NCBI RefSeq assembly: GCF_004168585.1
Contig: NZ_PGVH01000004.1
Coordinates: 62,001 to 126,000 of the forward strand
DNA from: Shewanella sp. OPT22
Lineage (GTDB): Bacteria > Pseudomonadota > Gammaproteobacteria > Enterobacterales > Shewanellaceae
Direction: 5' to 3'
DNA: 64,000 bases
The stretch's first letter is position 1; every line of letters starts with the position of its first letter. Positions 9,159-18,346 of the stretch are shown here, one piece after another. The position numbers and the translations under genes are program-made. Under the pieces are notes generated by a model, which was not told the origin of the DNA, did not search any database, and was given only the letters and a program-made list of their open reading frames with translations.

Positions 9159-9535
9159 GATATTACTCATCCTTGGTGTAAATCCCGCTTCTGATACTAA
9201 CCAATATTTCTCGACATTAAAATAGAGTAATAAACTCGGTAAGTTACCCATCTGAAATTTTGTTATTTTTGATGAAGGCTGAATATAAAGTAAATGAGCA
9301 GAAATTAATTCGTCTTATTATTTGAAACACAAGATTAAAACTTGTTTATATAAGCTATTACTTAAATGAAATCTCCTAAATACTACCAGTCATTATTTCC
9401 TTTAAAAGGAAATGGTTCTTAAGGTGCTGCAGTAAATTTGTATTGTACGCTTCATTTCACTTATCTAACTTCTCACGCATTTTCGTGAATAAGAAATAAA
9501 ATGTTAGATCTCACGCTCTTTTTTAAGGGGGATAT
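9159..9535. other. Intergenic region upstream of giant gene A
   Basis: A+T-rich 377-base gap between the divergent lipoprotein gene and the first giant gene, presumably holding promoters for both. I see no palindromic operator or RNA gene. A strong ribosome binding site (AAGGGGG) lies just before the ATG at 9536. Confidence 0.5.
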
Positions 9536-12500
9536 ATGTCGGTCGGATTAACGGACGTGAGTCTTAGACACCAAGATGGTTCCACAGAAAGATTAGATCC
9601 AAAAGCAGAATTACTTTCAGAATTGAACACCATTAAATCAGGAAAGAAGGATAACTCAGATAACGAGAATAGAATCGATCTGTTCTTTCTGGAGCATTCG
9701 GGCCTTGATTTTTCAGAATCCGTTGATGGAAAAAATGTTTTTTTACAAGCGGCGGGCAAAAAAAGTAAAGAAGCTATTTTATGGCTTTCGACACAAAGTA
9801 TAATGAAAGATGTAACGGTAAAGGATAGCCATCAAAGCAGTTTTCTACATTATTTAGCCACAAACAGTCCAGGCCCTGGAGACAGCATCAACAAGGGCTC
9901 TCCATTTCACCCCGATAATGCTCAAGAAATTGATGCTGCTTTAGTCGACTTGATTAATCAAGGCCTGCCGCTCCTCGATAAAAATACCCATGACCAGTTG
10001 CCATTTATTTTTTTGTTGGAAAAGTGCTGTGATCAGTTTCCTGAAGCAAGAGCATTAGCGCTCAGCAAAGTGGCTGAGCAACTTGAAGAGCAAGGTGATG
10101 ATCTTTTTGCTCTTAAACATCGAAAAGCACCTGTTCTTGAGCATCTGACTTCTACAGAATTCTCAGATAAATATTCTCCAGAAGCCTTTGCTGATCTCGC
10201 ACGTGCAGGGAAGAAGACAGATTTACTCTCATTGGCCGTTGTAAAAGCCCTTGATCAACTTCCTACTCCAGAGCTTAGAAAAGAGTATCAACAAGCAAAG
10301 TTAAAAGCCGATATAAAAGGGATCAGAACATCAAGTGAACTGAGTAAAGCAGCATTTAGAGCTGGGAAGGTTGGTGCAATGTCTTATCATGCAATGAACA
10401 AAGACATAAGAAAGTCATCTGTTGTGACAACACACTTGCCAAAGCTAGCAACACAGAAACAATCACAACCGAACACGACAAAGCCGCTACAACATGAACT
10501 CGAAAGTCATGGAAGTGAACGCAAATTCAGTATTGTAGAGCTACCGGGTGAGCAGTGGAGTGACGTCGATAAATTTCTTTCTAAACAATATATTAACAGT
10601 AAAGCACATCAACTGGCAGACTCTCTTCGAAGAAGGGGCTACAAATGGTTCCATATCCCCATTAAAGAAGAAGAGCGAGGCTTAGTTAGGCATCAGCAAG
10701 CGATGGCCATGAATCGGCCTGCTTATGCTCAGGGGACGGATGCACACAGACATGAGTTCAGTCCTGTACTTGTCCCAGAGCAGTCTACTCCTCGGCGACA
10801 TAAGGAAAAGGTATTTGAAGAATTACCGCTTGATAAATCGAATTGCCCCAAAGTTTCATCGCAGCAGTCGCTTTGTAAGAAAAACACAGCAACAGATAAA
10901 AACAGAAATGACTTTAAGCGCCGACAAAGTTTAAAAAGGGGGTTAGTGACGCAGATGCGTGCCGAGTCGCAATCTATTTCATCCTCTGGAACGACATTAA
11001 GTTTTAGGGAGGAGTTAGAGAAGAGGAGGCAGTCTTCACTGGATAATCACATCGTGGCGGCATTCATTCCTGGTTCAAATGTATTTTCAACATCAGCCAA
11101 CAGTGACAGTGACTCGGTGTTACTGTCGCCGACACTGCCTAGTACATCCCCATCATATAATTGGGAAGCAAGGCGAAAAAGTTCCTTGTTTAACAGTGGT
11201 TGTGAATCATCGACACCCTCTTACATCAGCATGCCACTGCTGATGAGAGAAGACAGTATGTTGGATAATGATGAGGCACCTCTGCTCCCAACGATTACAG
11301 AAGATAATGAAGCGATTCCAGAGGTTCAAGTTAATCATATTGCAGAAGCGATAGCGCTGACTGCGGCCGTCCCTTTAGGCATTGGTGGTACGAATGAAGA
11401 GGCGATGAAAACCCTATTACTTCCGGCTTTAGTTGAAGATGAAGTAAAGCAATACGATGAGCTCGAACAAAATGACTTGAAACAGTTGAAAGAAATACAA
11501 GGGATTGCTGGAGATATTAATAAAGCCGTTAAAAAATGTGTAGCAGAAAATCAAAAGTCTTCAGCACCTACGGGAGGGACGTTAGACAAACTGAATGGAG
11601 TAAATGATGCATTTGAACCCGTTATGGAAGAAGCGCCTGCCAGTATAAAAACCATTGTTGGATTGACTTCGCTGGTTCAGCAAGTAAAAGATCTCCACGG
11701 TGTGGTTGAAGAAATTGAAGAATTAGAAAAAGGGACGACTAAAGTAGACGATATTATCACAGCGGGCTTAGGGCTTGCTGAAGGTACATTAGGTGCCATT
11801 GATACTACCGCAGGTTTATTTTCTGAACTCGTTAAAAATGAAAGTGCATTGAAAAAAGGGTTGGAAGTTGCAGGAAGTGCAACGAGTGCGATAACTGATA
11901 TCACTGGAGCCTTTAGTGAGCTTTATCAGCTCTTCAAAGATATTAAAGATTCTGATCTTACCGATGCAGAAGCAACCAAAGAAACAAGTGGAGCCGATCA
12001 GGCAAAAGAATATTTGAGTGAGGGTTTAAAATACGGTAGGAGTATCGCTAAAATTGCAAGACAAGTGGCCAAAGCCGCCAATGCGATCATAGACGTGAGT
12101 GGAGGAGAGGCCGTGTCAGGTGTCGTACCTGGGCTCGGTATTGCCGTGCACACTCTCGCTATTGCTGAGCAATTAATGCATGTATCAAAAGACATTCAAA
12201 ATTACTCAAAAATGGCCGAGATTAAACTTCGTTTGAAAGAGCAATTTATTGGGGATGGAGAGCTAGAGGGTATTATTGATCGCGATACTTTTGAAACTAA
12301 TGTCGAAGAAGCTAAACGAATTGCTTATGAATCAGAGAATGATTCAAGCATCAGCCAGGATGCTAAAGATGAAGCGAAAAGATACCTTGCGGTTCGTTAT
12401 CTCAAAAATGTGTGTGAGAAGCGATTACATCGAGCGGGCATAAAAACGTTTGTTGAATTTGCACGTCTTGCAAGTGCAATTTCAGGCGCTACGGGTGTCG

Positions 12501-12844
12501 GAGCTGAAGCTTCCGTTGGCTTGAAAGCCGCTGGAGAGAGCATAAGTCTCGCTGCTTATGTGGTTAGAAAAGTAAAACAAGAAGGACATGATTTCCTTGA
12601 AGATGGTAAAAGTAGGCCGCATAAAGCCGATGAAAGAGCCCTGCATATTAAAACACTTGTGGGTATGCTCGGGATGATAAATGAGGAAAACCCGGCAGAG
12701 ATGATTCGTGCACAATTAAATGAAATGAAAGTGATGTTTAAGACTGCAGGATTGAAGCTTGAGGAGTTTACTGATCCTAAGTTATCAGCTGAGGACAGAA
12801 TTAAAAAACTAGATAGCGCATTAAAGAAAAGAAACTACCTGTAG
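9536..12844 (+). CDS. Giant orphan protein A: ankyrin-like repeats, disordered linker, helical C-terminal domain
   Basis: A 1102-residue protein with no signal peptide. Residues about 65-260 contain degenerate ankyrin-like units (SSFLHYLATN near 101, HDQLPFIFLLEK near 152). Residues about 300-590 are predicted to be disordered, rich in Ser, Gln, Arg and Lys, with three RRxS motifs at 462-465, 497-501 and 546-550. Residues about 600-1102 are helical with Ala/Gly-rich hydrophobic segments, including a VPGLGIAV turn near 864 and a GVGAEASVGLKAAG stretch near 987-1000. It is paralogous over its whole length to the next gene (13485-16958): YSPEAFADLARAG here matches YSPDAMALVCRHG there, and the last 240 residues align well. 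It has its own terminator. Function is unknown; a host-interaction or effector-like role is inference from architecture. Confidence 0.85.
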   Translation: MSVGLTDVSLRHQDGSTERLDPKAELLSELNTIKSGKKDNSDNENRIDLFFLEHSGLDFSESVDGKNVFLQAAGKKSKEAILWLSTQSIMKDVTVKDSHQSSFLHYLATNSPGPGDSINKGSPFHPDNAQEIDAALVDLINQGLPLLDKNTHDQLPFIFLLEKCCDQFPEARALALSKVAEQLEEQGDDLFALKHRKAPVLEHLTSTEFSDKYSPEAFADLARAGKKTDLLSLAVVKALDQLPTPELRKEYQQAKLKADIKGIRTSSELSKAAFRAGKVGAMSYHAMNKDIRKSSVVTTHLPKLATQKQSQPNTTKPLQHELESHGSERKFSIVELPGEQWSDVDKFLSKQYINSKAHQLADSLRRRGYKWFHIPIKEEERGLVRHQQAMAMNRPAYAQGTDAHRHEFSPVLVPEQSTPRRHKEKVFEELPLDKSNCPKVSSQQSLCKKNTATDKNRNDFKRRQSLKRGLVTQMRAESQSISSSGTTLSFREELEKRRQSSLDNHIVAAFIPGSNVFSTSANSDSDSVLLSPTLPSTSPSYNWEARRKSSLFNSGCESSTPSYISMPLLMREDSMLDNDEAPLLPTITEDNEAIPEVQVNHIAEAIALTAAVPLGIGGTNEEAMKTLLLPALVEDEVKQYDELEQNDLKQLKEIQGIAGDINKAVKKCVAENQKSSAPTGGTLDKLNGVNDAFEPVMEEAPASIKTIVGLTSLVQQVKDLHGVVEEIEELEKGTTKVDDIITAGLGLAEGTLGAIDTTAGLFSELVKNESALKKGLEVAGSATSAITDITGAFSELYQLFKDIKDSDLTDAEATKETSGADQAKEYLSEGLKYGRSIAKIARQVAKAANAIIDVSGGEAVSGVVPGLGIAVHTLAIAEQLMHVSKDIQNYSKMAEIKLRLKEQFIGDGELEGIIDRDTFETNVEEAKRIAYESENDSSISQDAKDEAKRYLAVRYLKNVCEKRLHRAGIKTFVEFARLASAISGATGVGAEASVGLKAAGESISLAAYVVRKVKQEGHDFLEDGKSRPHKADERALHIKTLVGMLGMINEENPAEMIRAQLNEMKVMFKTAGLKLEEFTDPKLSAEDRIKKLDSALKKRNYL

Positions 12845-12865
12845 GTAAATTACGTTTAAGGCTTA

Positions 12866-12890
12866 AGCAGGCTAACAAGCCTGTTTTTTT
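12866..12890 (+). terminator. Rho-independent terminator of giant gene A
   Basis: CAGGCT (12868-12873), loop AACA, AGCCTG (12878-12883), then seven T. It lies 24 bases after the stop codon, so the two giant genes are separate transcription units. Confidence 0.9.
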
Positions 12891-13484
12891 ATACCCTAAA
12901 TTTTACGTGCTTACTTATAAATTTGTTTAGGCTTACTTTCAGAATTTAAAGAGCCGAAATAAGCAATATGTGAGCTGAATCGTATACCGTGTATTTTTGT
13001 GATGATCGTCAAAGCGTTCATTGGGTGGTTAATAGCTTTTTTATAAAAAAACCAGCTTCATTTTACTATTATTTTAGTGAGTTAGATCATATAAAACTAC
13101 TAAAATTAGTGAATGCTAATAAGTTTGATGTTGGCTGCTATTTTTCAAAAAGTGTGATCAAGCATTTATTTTTTTATATCTAAATAAATATAAATTAGGT
13201 TAAAAATAAATATTAACTAAACATTAACTTTTAACACATAGCATCTTAATTAAAATACTATTTTAGTATTAAAATTAGTAAGGTCGAAATAAACCGATAG
13301 ATTTATTTTTATTAATTATTATTGCCAATGTTTATTAGTTGAAAAATCTTTTATTAAATAATTATATAAATTACTTATATTATTTAAAGTAATAAATAAT
13401 ATAAATTAACATATCATAAATTGCTAATATCCCAAGACAGGCGTAATAAATACATCAACACAACGTCGTATTTTAGAGGTTATT
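12891..13484. other. Extremely A+T-rich intergenic region
   Basis: Nearly 600 bases without a convincing gene. By hand count 13201-13440 holds 38 G or C in 240 bases (about 16 percent), far below its neighbours. A 64-codon open frame at 12989-13183 lacks a ribosome binding site and any recognisable feature, so I do not call it. The region shows the near-repeated words TAAAATTAGT around 13102 and AAAATTAGTA around 13271, and several A and T tracts. It is probably a long promoter or silencer-bound region for giant gene B, which has a good ribosome binding site (GAGGTT) before its ATG. Confidence 0.6.
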
Positions 13485-16400
13485 ATGAGTGTTGATATTC
13501 TTAGCGCACAAAATCATGAGTTAATGGGTTTTAATGCCGCTGAAAAAAAAACGGCGGGTAATTTAGAGTGGCTGACGCTTGCAGTGCAAAAAGGAGGAGA
13601 CTCGTCATTATCGGCATTAGGACTTACGCTCGATGATGCTATTGAAGCACTTAAATTAGAGCATGCCTCTATGGGAAGGCAACACACTGATCCCATTTAT
13701 ATCCAAGCATTAAATGCAGGCCATGATCAGCTGGCGGCTGGACTCCTAGAAGCACTAGCAAATATTGATGTGATTGATATCAACTCAACGGATGATAAAA
13801 ATCAAAATTTATTACATCTTGTATTGAGAAGTCGAAATCTGTCCAATGCGGCTAAATCAAAGTTGATAACTCAATTACTGGGTAATGGCTCAAGTGCATT
13901 TTTCAGAAAAGACAATGAAGGTATTTCGCCATTAATGCTTTTGTTAAATCGGCAATATGATGCGTTAAGCGATTGTCGTGAAAATGTATTAACCACACTT
14001 GAAGCCCATACTCCTGAAACATTAAGCCACCTACAGGTAGATGGTATCCACTTCTTAAATCACATGGCATTGCATGCTGAGGAGTATTCTCCTGATGCTA
14101 TGGCATTGGTATGTCGTCACGGCGCAGCATCACATGTTCATCATGTTAATGAAGTCGAGTTTGCTAAAGATTTGGCGAATAAGTGTTCACCAGAAGAATA
14201 TGTAGAGTACCGCTTGGTATTGTATGACGCCATTTTAGATCACGAACAATCGATTGCAGAAGATGAAACTGATGATGTTGAATTTGGTCATTATCAACGC
14301 ATGAATAGCATGGGGCAAATCGAGGAAACCGAAGATCTGCAAGAGGAGGTTGGGAAGCCAAAAATCGCTCGTTCAATGAGTATTGAAGATTACGAGCAAG
14401 CCATTTTAAAGGCGAATAAAGAATCTTTTGGGCACAAGTTGGTGAGGGCATTTAAAGCGATACCAGATAAAATACATGACAAAGCATTGCAATATAGAGC
14501 AAGGCTTGATGCCAGTTACCGTCCAGAAGAAGATACTTTAGGGTTACTTAAATATCGGGCAGTAAACCCAGTAGATAGAGTTGTACCGATAGATGTCGAA
14601 AGTCGGCAACACGGATTTGTGCCTATATTGATTGAGCGACAATTTGATGTTGAACGCACCTCGAGCGAAATAGAGGAAGGGGAAATTGATCAAATTTCGC
14701 AGGAATGCTCAGCTCCTGCAAATGAAGTTGAAACACGAAGAGAAAAATTAGAAGAAAAAATTGAACGTTCACATTCCGCAGCGTCTACACATTCAGAAGC
14801 GTCGATAAAATTACAAGAAACCAGTAGCGAAGTGAATCAGAGACGACAAGAGATTCGTGATAATTATAGAAGAGCTCGCTCACACAGCAAACTGTCCAGA
14901 AGTACTTCACAAAATAGTGATTTTAGCCAGCCTCTTAGTGCAACAAGACGACTAGATCGCAATTCTCTTTCGAGACAAATGAGCCATTCACTACCCAAAG
15001 CCAGTATGACTTTTTCGCCTGAAAGTTCATTGAACAGCTTACCGTCAGCAAGCTTATCACCGTATTCGAGAGAAATGTCATACGAGGATGATGTATTTGA
15101 GTCTCCAGTCAAAAAGGTAAGGGCTAGAAGGATAAGTATTCAGCCAAGCGTAGCAATGATTCAAGAGCAGGAGCAATCAGAATCTAATGCCGAAGAAATA
15201 GAGGCGCATAGGCCCGTTCAGAGTCGCTCAAGCAGAGACTCAACACCTTCTGCTAATGATGACTCTCAAGATGAAAACAGTTTAGAGCGAGATCCGTTAA
15301 CTGGTGATTGGAAAAATGGTGCAATCAGTAAAGCATTAATGAACATGAACCGCACCATAATTTCGCCGGCTTATGGTCATGAAGTGGAGCATGAACAACT
15401 AGAGGTGAAGCAGCGAAATAACTCAACGGGTGCACATGAAGAGAAAACCATTGCTAATGGGCTATTTACAGTCGGGGCATCTGTCGCCATTCCTGCAGCT
15501 TGCAGCAGTAAATGTTGCACAGTAGTCCCCATTGCTTCAAAACCTGAAAATCCTGAAATAGAAGAACAAGAAGACCAATACCTCACACAGATAGTGGCAG
15601 CAAAGGCCGAGCTTAAATCCGTGGTAGCTAATGAAAAAAAAGAAGGGAATTTATCTAAAACCACTGATATTGGCATACACGTCAGTGGCTTGGCTGGTGC
15701 ACTTAGAGCTTACCCTACTGTGGATGAAGGGCCTAAAGAAGCGAAGTTGTTTTTACATGGTCTCAGTGTTGGCGAGCAAGTCATTGAACTTGTAAAAGCC
15801 ATGAAAGAATTCGACGATGAAACACTGACGAAGAATGCAGAGTCATTATCAAAATTGGCATCTGAAGCACTGGATGTAGCTGAAGCAGGAGTAATTGCAT
15901 TATCGGCACTGGTTGGTGATGAAGATATGGGGGCACTCATTAACACAATACCGAAAGGGATCACTGCGGCAAAGCAGTTTAAAACTTCTATGGTGACCAT
16001 CAAGGACGAGTTAGTGCGATTACTGAGTGTATTTAGGGAAATGCAAGACTCAAAAATGTTCGATGAAAATGCACCCGCAAGCGCCAAACTAGCGGACAAT
16101 GCACTCGACTTTTTAAAGCACAGTGCGCATTTTACTAAAGAGCTGGCATCTGTAGGTCGAAGCTTAGCCACGGCATCAAGAGAAATACTAACACTTACAG
16201 GACAAGCAGGCACTGCTGCAGGGCAAGCAGTTCCTGGACTCAGCATTTTTGTTTCGGTATTGGATATTGCAGAACGTGCAGTCAGTATGACTCAGGCTGT
16301 CAGATCGTATGCACAAATGTCAGAGTACAAAACGACGCTTAAAGAGTCATTCAGAGATGATAGTGAGTTATCAGGCGTTGTTGATGAAGATACTAATCAA

Positions 16401-16958
16401 ACTAATAAGGCAGAGTTGAAAAAATTAGCGTATGAGTCTGAATATGATGATCAAGTTGATACCTCTACCATTGATGAAGCCAAACGATATGACTTAGTTC
16501 GTGGGCTTAAAAAGGTCAATGAAAAGCGGATAAAACGTGAAGCATTCAAAATGACTTTAGATGTTGCCAATATTGCAGCGGCTATTGCTCAATTGTCTGG
16601 TGCTGGAGCGGGGGCCGGTTTAGGGATCAGTGTGACTACGGCAGGCGTTAACATCGGCGCATTTACCGTGCGTAATGTTAAACAGCAATATCATGATTAT
16701 AAAAGCGACGGTAAGTCTACGGAGGCAAAACACGCTGCTCGGTTACGTCAAATTGAAGTGATGATTGGTTTACTACGTTCGATTGAAGTACCTGCGGAAG
16801 ATGACGAATATGCGCAAAAGACGACGTCAGCTCAGCTTGAAGAAGTGAAACAGCTCTTTAAAGCCGCAGGGTTACCACTCAGTAAGTTTCTAAAGCCAGG
16901 ATTAAAACCTGATGTGAGATTACAAAACCTTTATGATGCGCTTAAAAAGAGAGAGTAA
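13485..16958 (+). CDS. Giant orphan protein B, paralogue of protein A
   Basis: An 1157-residue protein without signal peptide. Ankyrin-like repeats occupy residues about 65-250 (DDKNQNLLHLVLRS near 103, KDNEGISPLMLLLNR near 142). A long charged and Ser-rich linker covers about 255-620, with basophilic-kinase-like sites RSMS at 296-299 and RRIS at 548-551 and an Arg/Ser-rich stretch at 453-505. A cysteine cluster (CSSKCC) sits at 673-678. The helical C-terminal domain, about 695-1157, has the VPGL turn near 916, a GAGAGAGLGIS run near 1039-1048 and ends in DALKKRE, like protein A (SALKKRNYL). The two are plainly an old tandem duplication that has diverged. Function is unknown. The helical, Gly/Ala-rich C-terminus could insert into membranes; the linker could be modified in a host. 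Both ideas are inference. Confidence 0.85.
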   Translation: MSVDILSAQNHELMGFNAAEKKTAGNLEWLTLAVQKGGDSSLSALGLTLDDAIEALKLEHASMGRQHTDPIYIQALNAGHDQLAAGLLEALANIDVIDINSTDDKNQNLLHLVLRSRNLSNAAKSKLITQLLGNGSSAFFRKDNEGISPLMLLLNRQYDALSDCRENVLTTLEAHTPETLSHLQVDGIHFLNHMALHAEEYSPDAMALVCRHGAASHVHHVNEVEFAKDLANKCSPEEYVEYRLVLYDAILDHEQSIAEDETDDVEFGHYQRMNSMGQIEETEDLQEEVGKPKIARSMSIEDYEQAILKANKESFGHKLVRAFKAIPDKIHDKALQYRARLDASYRPEEDTLGLLKYRAVNPVDRVVPIDVESRQHGFVPILIERQFDVERTSSEIEEGEIDQISQECSAPANEVETRREKLEEKIERSHSAASTHSEASIKLQETSSEVNQRRQEIRDNYRRARSHSKLSRSTSQNSDFSQPLSATRRLDRNSLSRQMSHSLPKASMTFSPESSLNSLPSASLSPYSREMSYEDDVFESPVKKVRARRISIQPSVAMIQEQEQSESNAEEIEAHRPVQSRSSRDSTPSANDDSQDENSLERDPLTGDWKNGAISKALMNMNRTIISPAYGHEVEHEQLEVKQRNNSTGAHEEKTIANGLFTVGASVAIPAACSSKCCTVVPIASKPENPEIEEQEDQYLTQIVAAKAELKSVVANEKKEGNLSKTTDIGIHVSGLAGALRAYPTVDEGPKEAKLFLHGLSVGEQVIELVKAMKEFDDETLTKNAESLSKLASEALDVAEAGVIALSALVGDEDMGALINTIPKGITAAKQFKTSMVTIKDELVRLLSVFREMQDSKMFDENAPASAKLADNALDFLKHSAHFTKELASVGRSLATASREILTLTGQAGTAAGQAVPGLSIFVSVLDIAERAVSMTQAVRSYAQMSEYKTTLKESFRDDSELSGVVDEDTNQTNKAELKKLAYESEYDDQVDTSTIDEAKRYDLVRGLKKVNEKRIKREAFKMTLDVANIAAAIAQLSGAGAGAGLGISVTTAGVNIGAFTVRNVKQQYHDYKSDGKSTEAKHAARLRQIEVMIGLLRSIEVPAEDDEYAQKTTSAQLEEVKQLFKAAGLPLSKFLKPGLKPDVRLQNLYDALKKRE

Positions 16959-16979
16959 CTCATATGAAAATTACTCTCT
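16950..16979 (-). terminator. Hairpin between convergent giant gene B and hutI
   Basis: AGAGAGTAA at 16950-16958 pairs with TTACTCTCT at 16971-16979. Read on the minus strand it is followed by CTTTTT, so it can terminate hutI. It also covers the stop codon of giant gene B. Confidence 0.6.
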
Positions 16980-16987
16980 GGCTATTA

Positions 16988-18229
16988 TCAGTGGTTATGA
17001 ATTGGCAAAACGTGCCCATTTTTAACCACTTGAAGACACGGATTAACACCATATCGATAAGAAAGCTCGGCTGGCGTATCAATATCCCATAAACAAAAAT
17101 CTGCTTGCTTACCCACTTCTAAGCTACCAATCGACTCAGCCATACCTAACGCACTTGCGGCGTGGATTGTTGTCCCTTTCAACGCTTCTTCTGGGGTCAG
17201 TTTAAACAACGTACACGCCATGTTTAACATTAACAATGTCGAACAAATGGGTGATGAACCAGGATTAAAATCGCTCGCAACCACCATTGGGACATTGTAT
17301 TTTCGGAGTAACGCTATCGGAGGCTGTTGAGTTTCACGTAAGAAATAAAATGCACCTGGCAATATGGTTGCGCAGGTATTGGATTCACTCAGGGCTTTTA
17401 CGCCATCTTCATCAAGGTATTCAATGTGATCAACGGATAAAGCGCCTAATTTAGCTGCTAATGCTGAGCCACCGAGATTAGAAAGTTGCTCTGCGTGAAG
17501 TTTAATGTTCAATCCGTATGATTTTGCCGCTGTTAATACACGTTGTGTTTGTTCAAGATTAAAGGCAATGTTTTCACAAAAAACATCAACGGCATCAGCT
17601 AACTTATCAGACGTTATTGCAGGGAGCATCTCATTAATTACATAGTCAATGTATGCATCTGCACCAGCATCTTTAAATTCAGTTGGAATGGCATGAGCAC
17701 CAAGAAAAGTGGTGCTGACATCAATGTGATGATGCAGTCCAAGTTCTTTAGCAACACGCAGTAGTTTTACTTCTGTTTCCGTATTGAGTCCATAACCCGA
17801 CTTTATTTCAACGGTGGTTACGCCTTCTTTGGCTAGAGCATTGAGTCTTTTTCTTCCTAGCTCAAACAATTCTTCTTCAGATGCGTCTCGGCAAGCTTGA
17901 ACAGTTGATAAAATTCCACCTCCGGCACGAGCGATGTCTTCGTAGCTGGCACCGTTAAGGCGCATTTCAAATTCATTGGCACGATTACCAGCAAAGACTA
18001 AATGAGTATGGGCGTCAATTAAACCGGGTGTGATCCAACGGTTTTTTCCTTTGTAGATAGGAGTACTGAAAACGTCAAATATGGGTAAGTCTTTATACGC
18101 ACCAATCCAAGCGATTTTTCCGTCTTTTACCGCAATGGCGCCTTCTTTAATGGCTCCATACGGCACGTCCGAGTTAAGCGCCATTGTGGCAATATTAACG
18201 TCAATCCAAAGCTGATCCCATTGCGCCAT
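16988..18229 (-). CDS. hutI: Imidazolonepropionase
   Basis: Third enzyme of histidine degradation; hydrolyses 4-imidazolone-5-propanoate to N-formimino-L-glutamate. It is a metal-dependent amidohydrolase: DAHTHLVFAGNR carries the HxH metal ligands, followed by KSGYGL, FLGAH, KLHAEQ and the metal Asp in VASDFNPGS. The ATG at 18229 gives 413 residues beginning MAQWDQLW, with AGGAG eleven bases upstream. The frame can be read from 18286, but that adds a hydrophobic N-terminus overlapping the operator and is unlikely. It is divergent from hutC and shares its control region. Confidence 0.95.
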   Translation of the reverse strand: MAQWDQLWIDVNIATMALNSDVPYGAIKEGAIAVKDGKIAWIGAYKDLPIFDVFSTPIYKGKNRWITPGLIDAHTHLVFAGNRANEFEMRLNGASYEDIARAGGGILSTVQACRDASEEELFELGRKRLNALAKEGVTTVEIKSGYGLNTETEVKLLRVAKELGLHHHIDVSTTFLGAHAIPTEFKDAGADAYIDYVINEMLPAITSDKLADAVDVFCENIAFNLEQTQRVLTAAKSYGLNIKLHAEQLSNLGGSALAAKLGALSVDHIEYLDEDGVKALSESNTCATILPGAFYFLRETQQPPIALLRKYNVPMVVASDFNPGSSPICSTLLMLNMACTLFKLTPEEALKGTTIHAASALGMAESIGSLEVGKQADFCLWDIDTPAELSYRYGVNPCLQVVKNGHVLPIHNH

Positions 18230-18264
18230 TGAGCGAATTCTCCTCAAAAAGATTAAAAAATGTC

Positions 18265-18294
18265 TTGTCTTTACTTGTATATACAATATATATT
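18265..18294 (+). promoter_or_regulatory. Probable hutC promoter
   Basis: TTGTCT (18265-18270) and TATATT (18289-18294) are spaced by 18 bases and fit a sigma-70 promoter reading toward hutC. The HutC-like palindrome lies in the spacer, as expected for autorepression. This is inference from pattern only. Confidence 0.45.
18275..18286. promoter_or_regulatory. Palindromic HutC operator candidate
   Basis: TTGTATATACAA is a perfect 12-base palindrome in the space between hutI and hutC. It contains the TGTA-N2-TACA core I associate with HutC sites. A single site could repress both divergent transcripts. I found no equally good copy before hutU. Confidence 0.7.
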
Positions 18295-18346
18295 TTATTC
18301 AAGTTTTGTTGAGTTTACCACCACTGCGATTAAAAACGGAGCGAAT

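Noticed and set aside
12989-13183. 64-codon open frame in the A+T-rich gap
   Set aside because: No ribosome binding site, Phe/Tyr/Lys-rich composition expected from random A+T-rich DNA, no recognisable motif.
18230-18286. N-terminal extension of hutI
   Set aside because: It would cover the hutC operator and add a hydrophobic leader; a good ribosome binding site supports the start at 18229.
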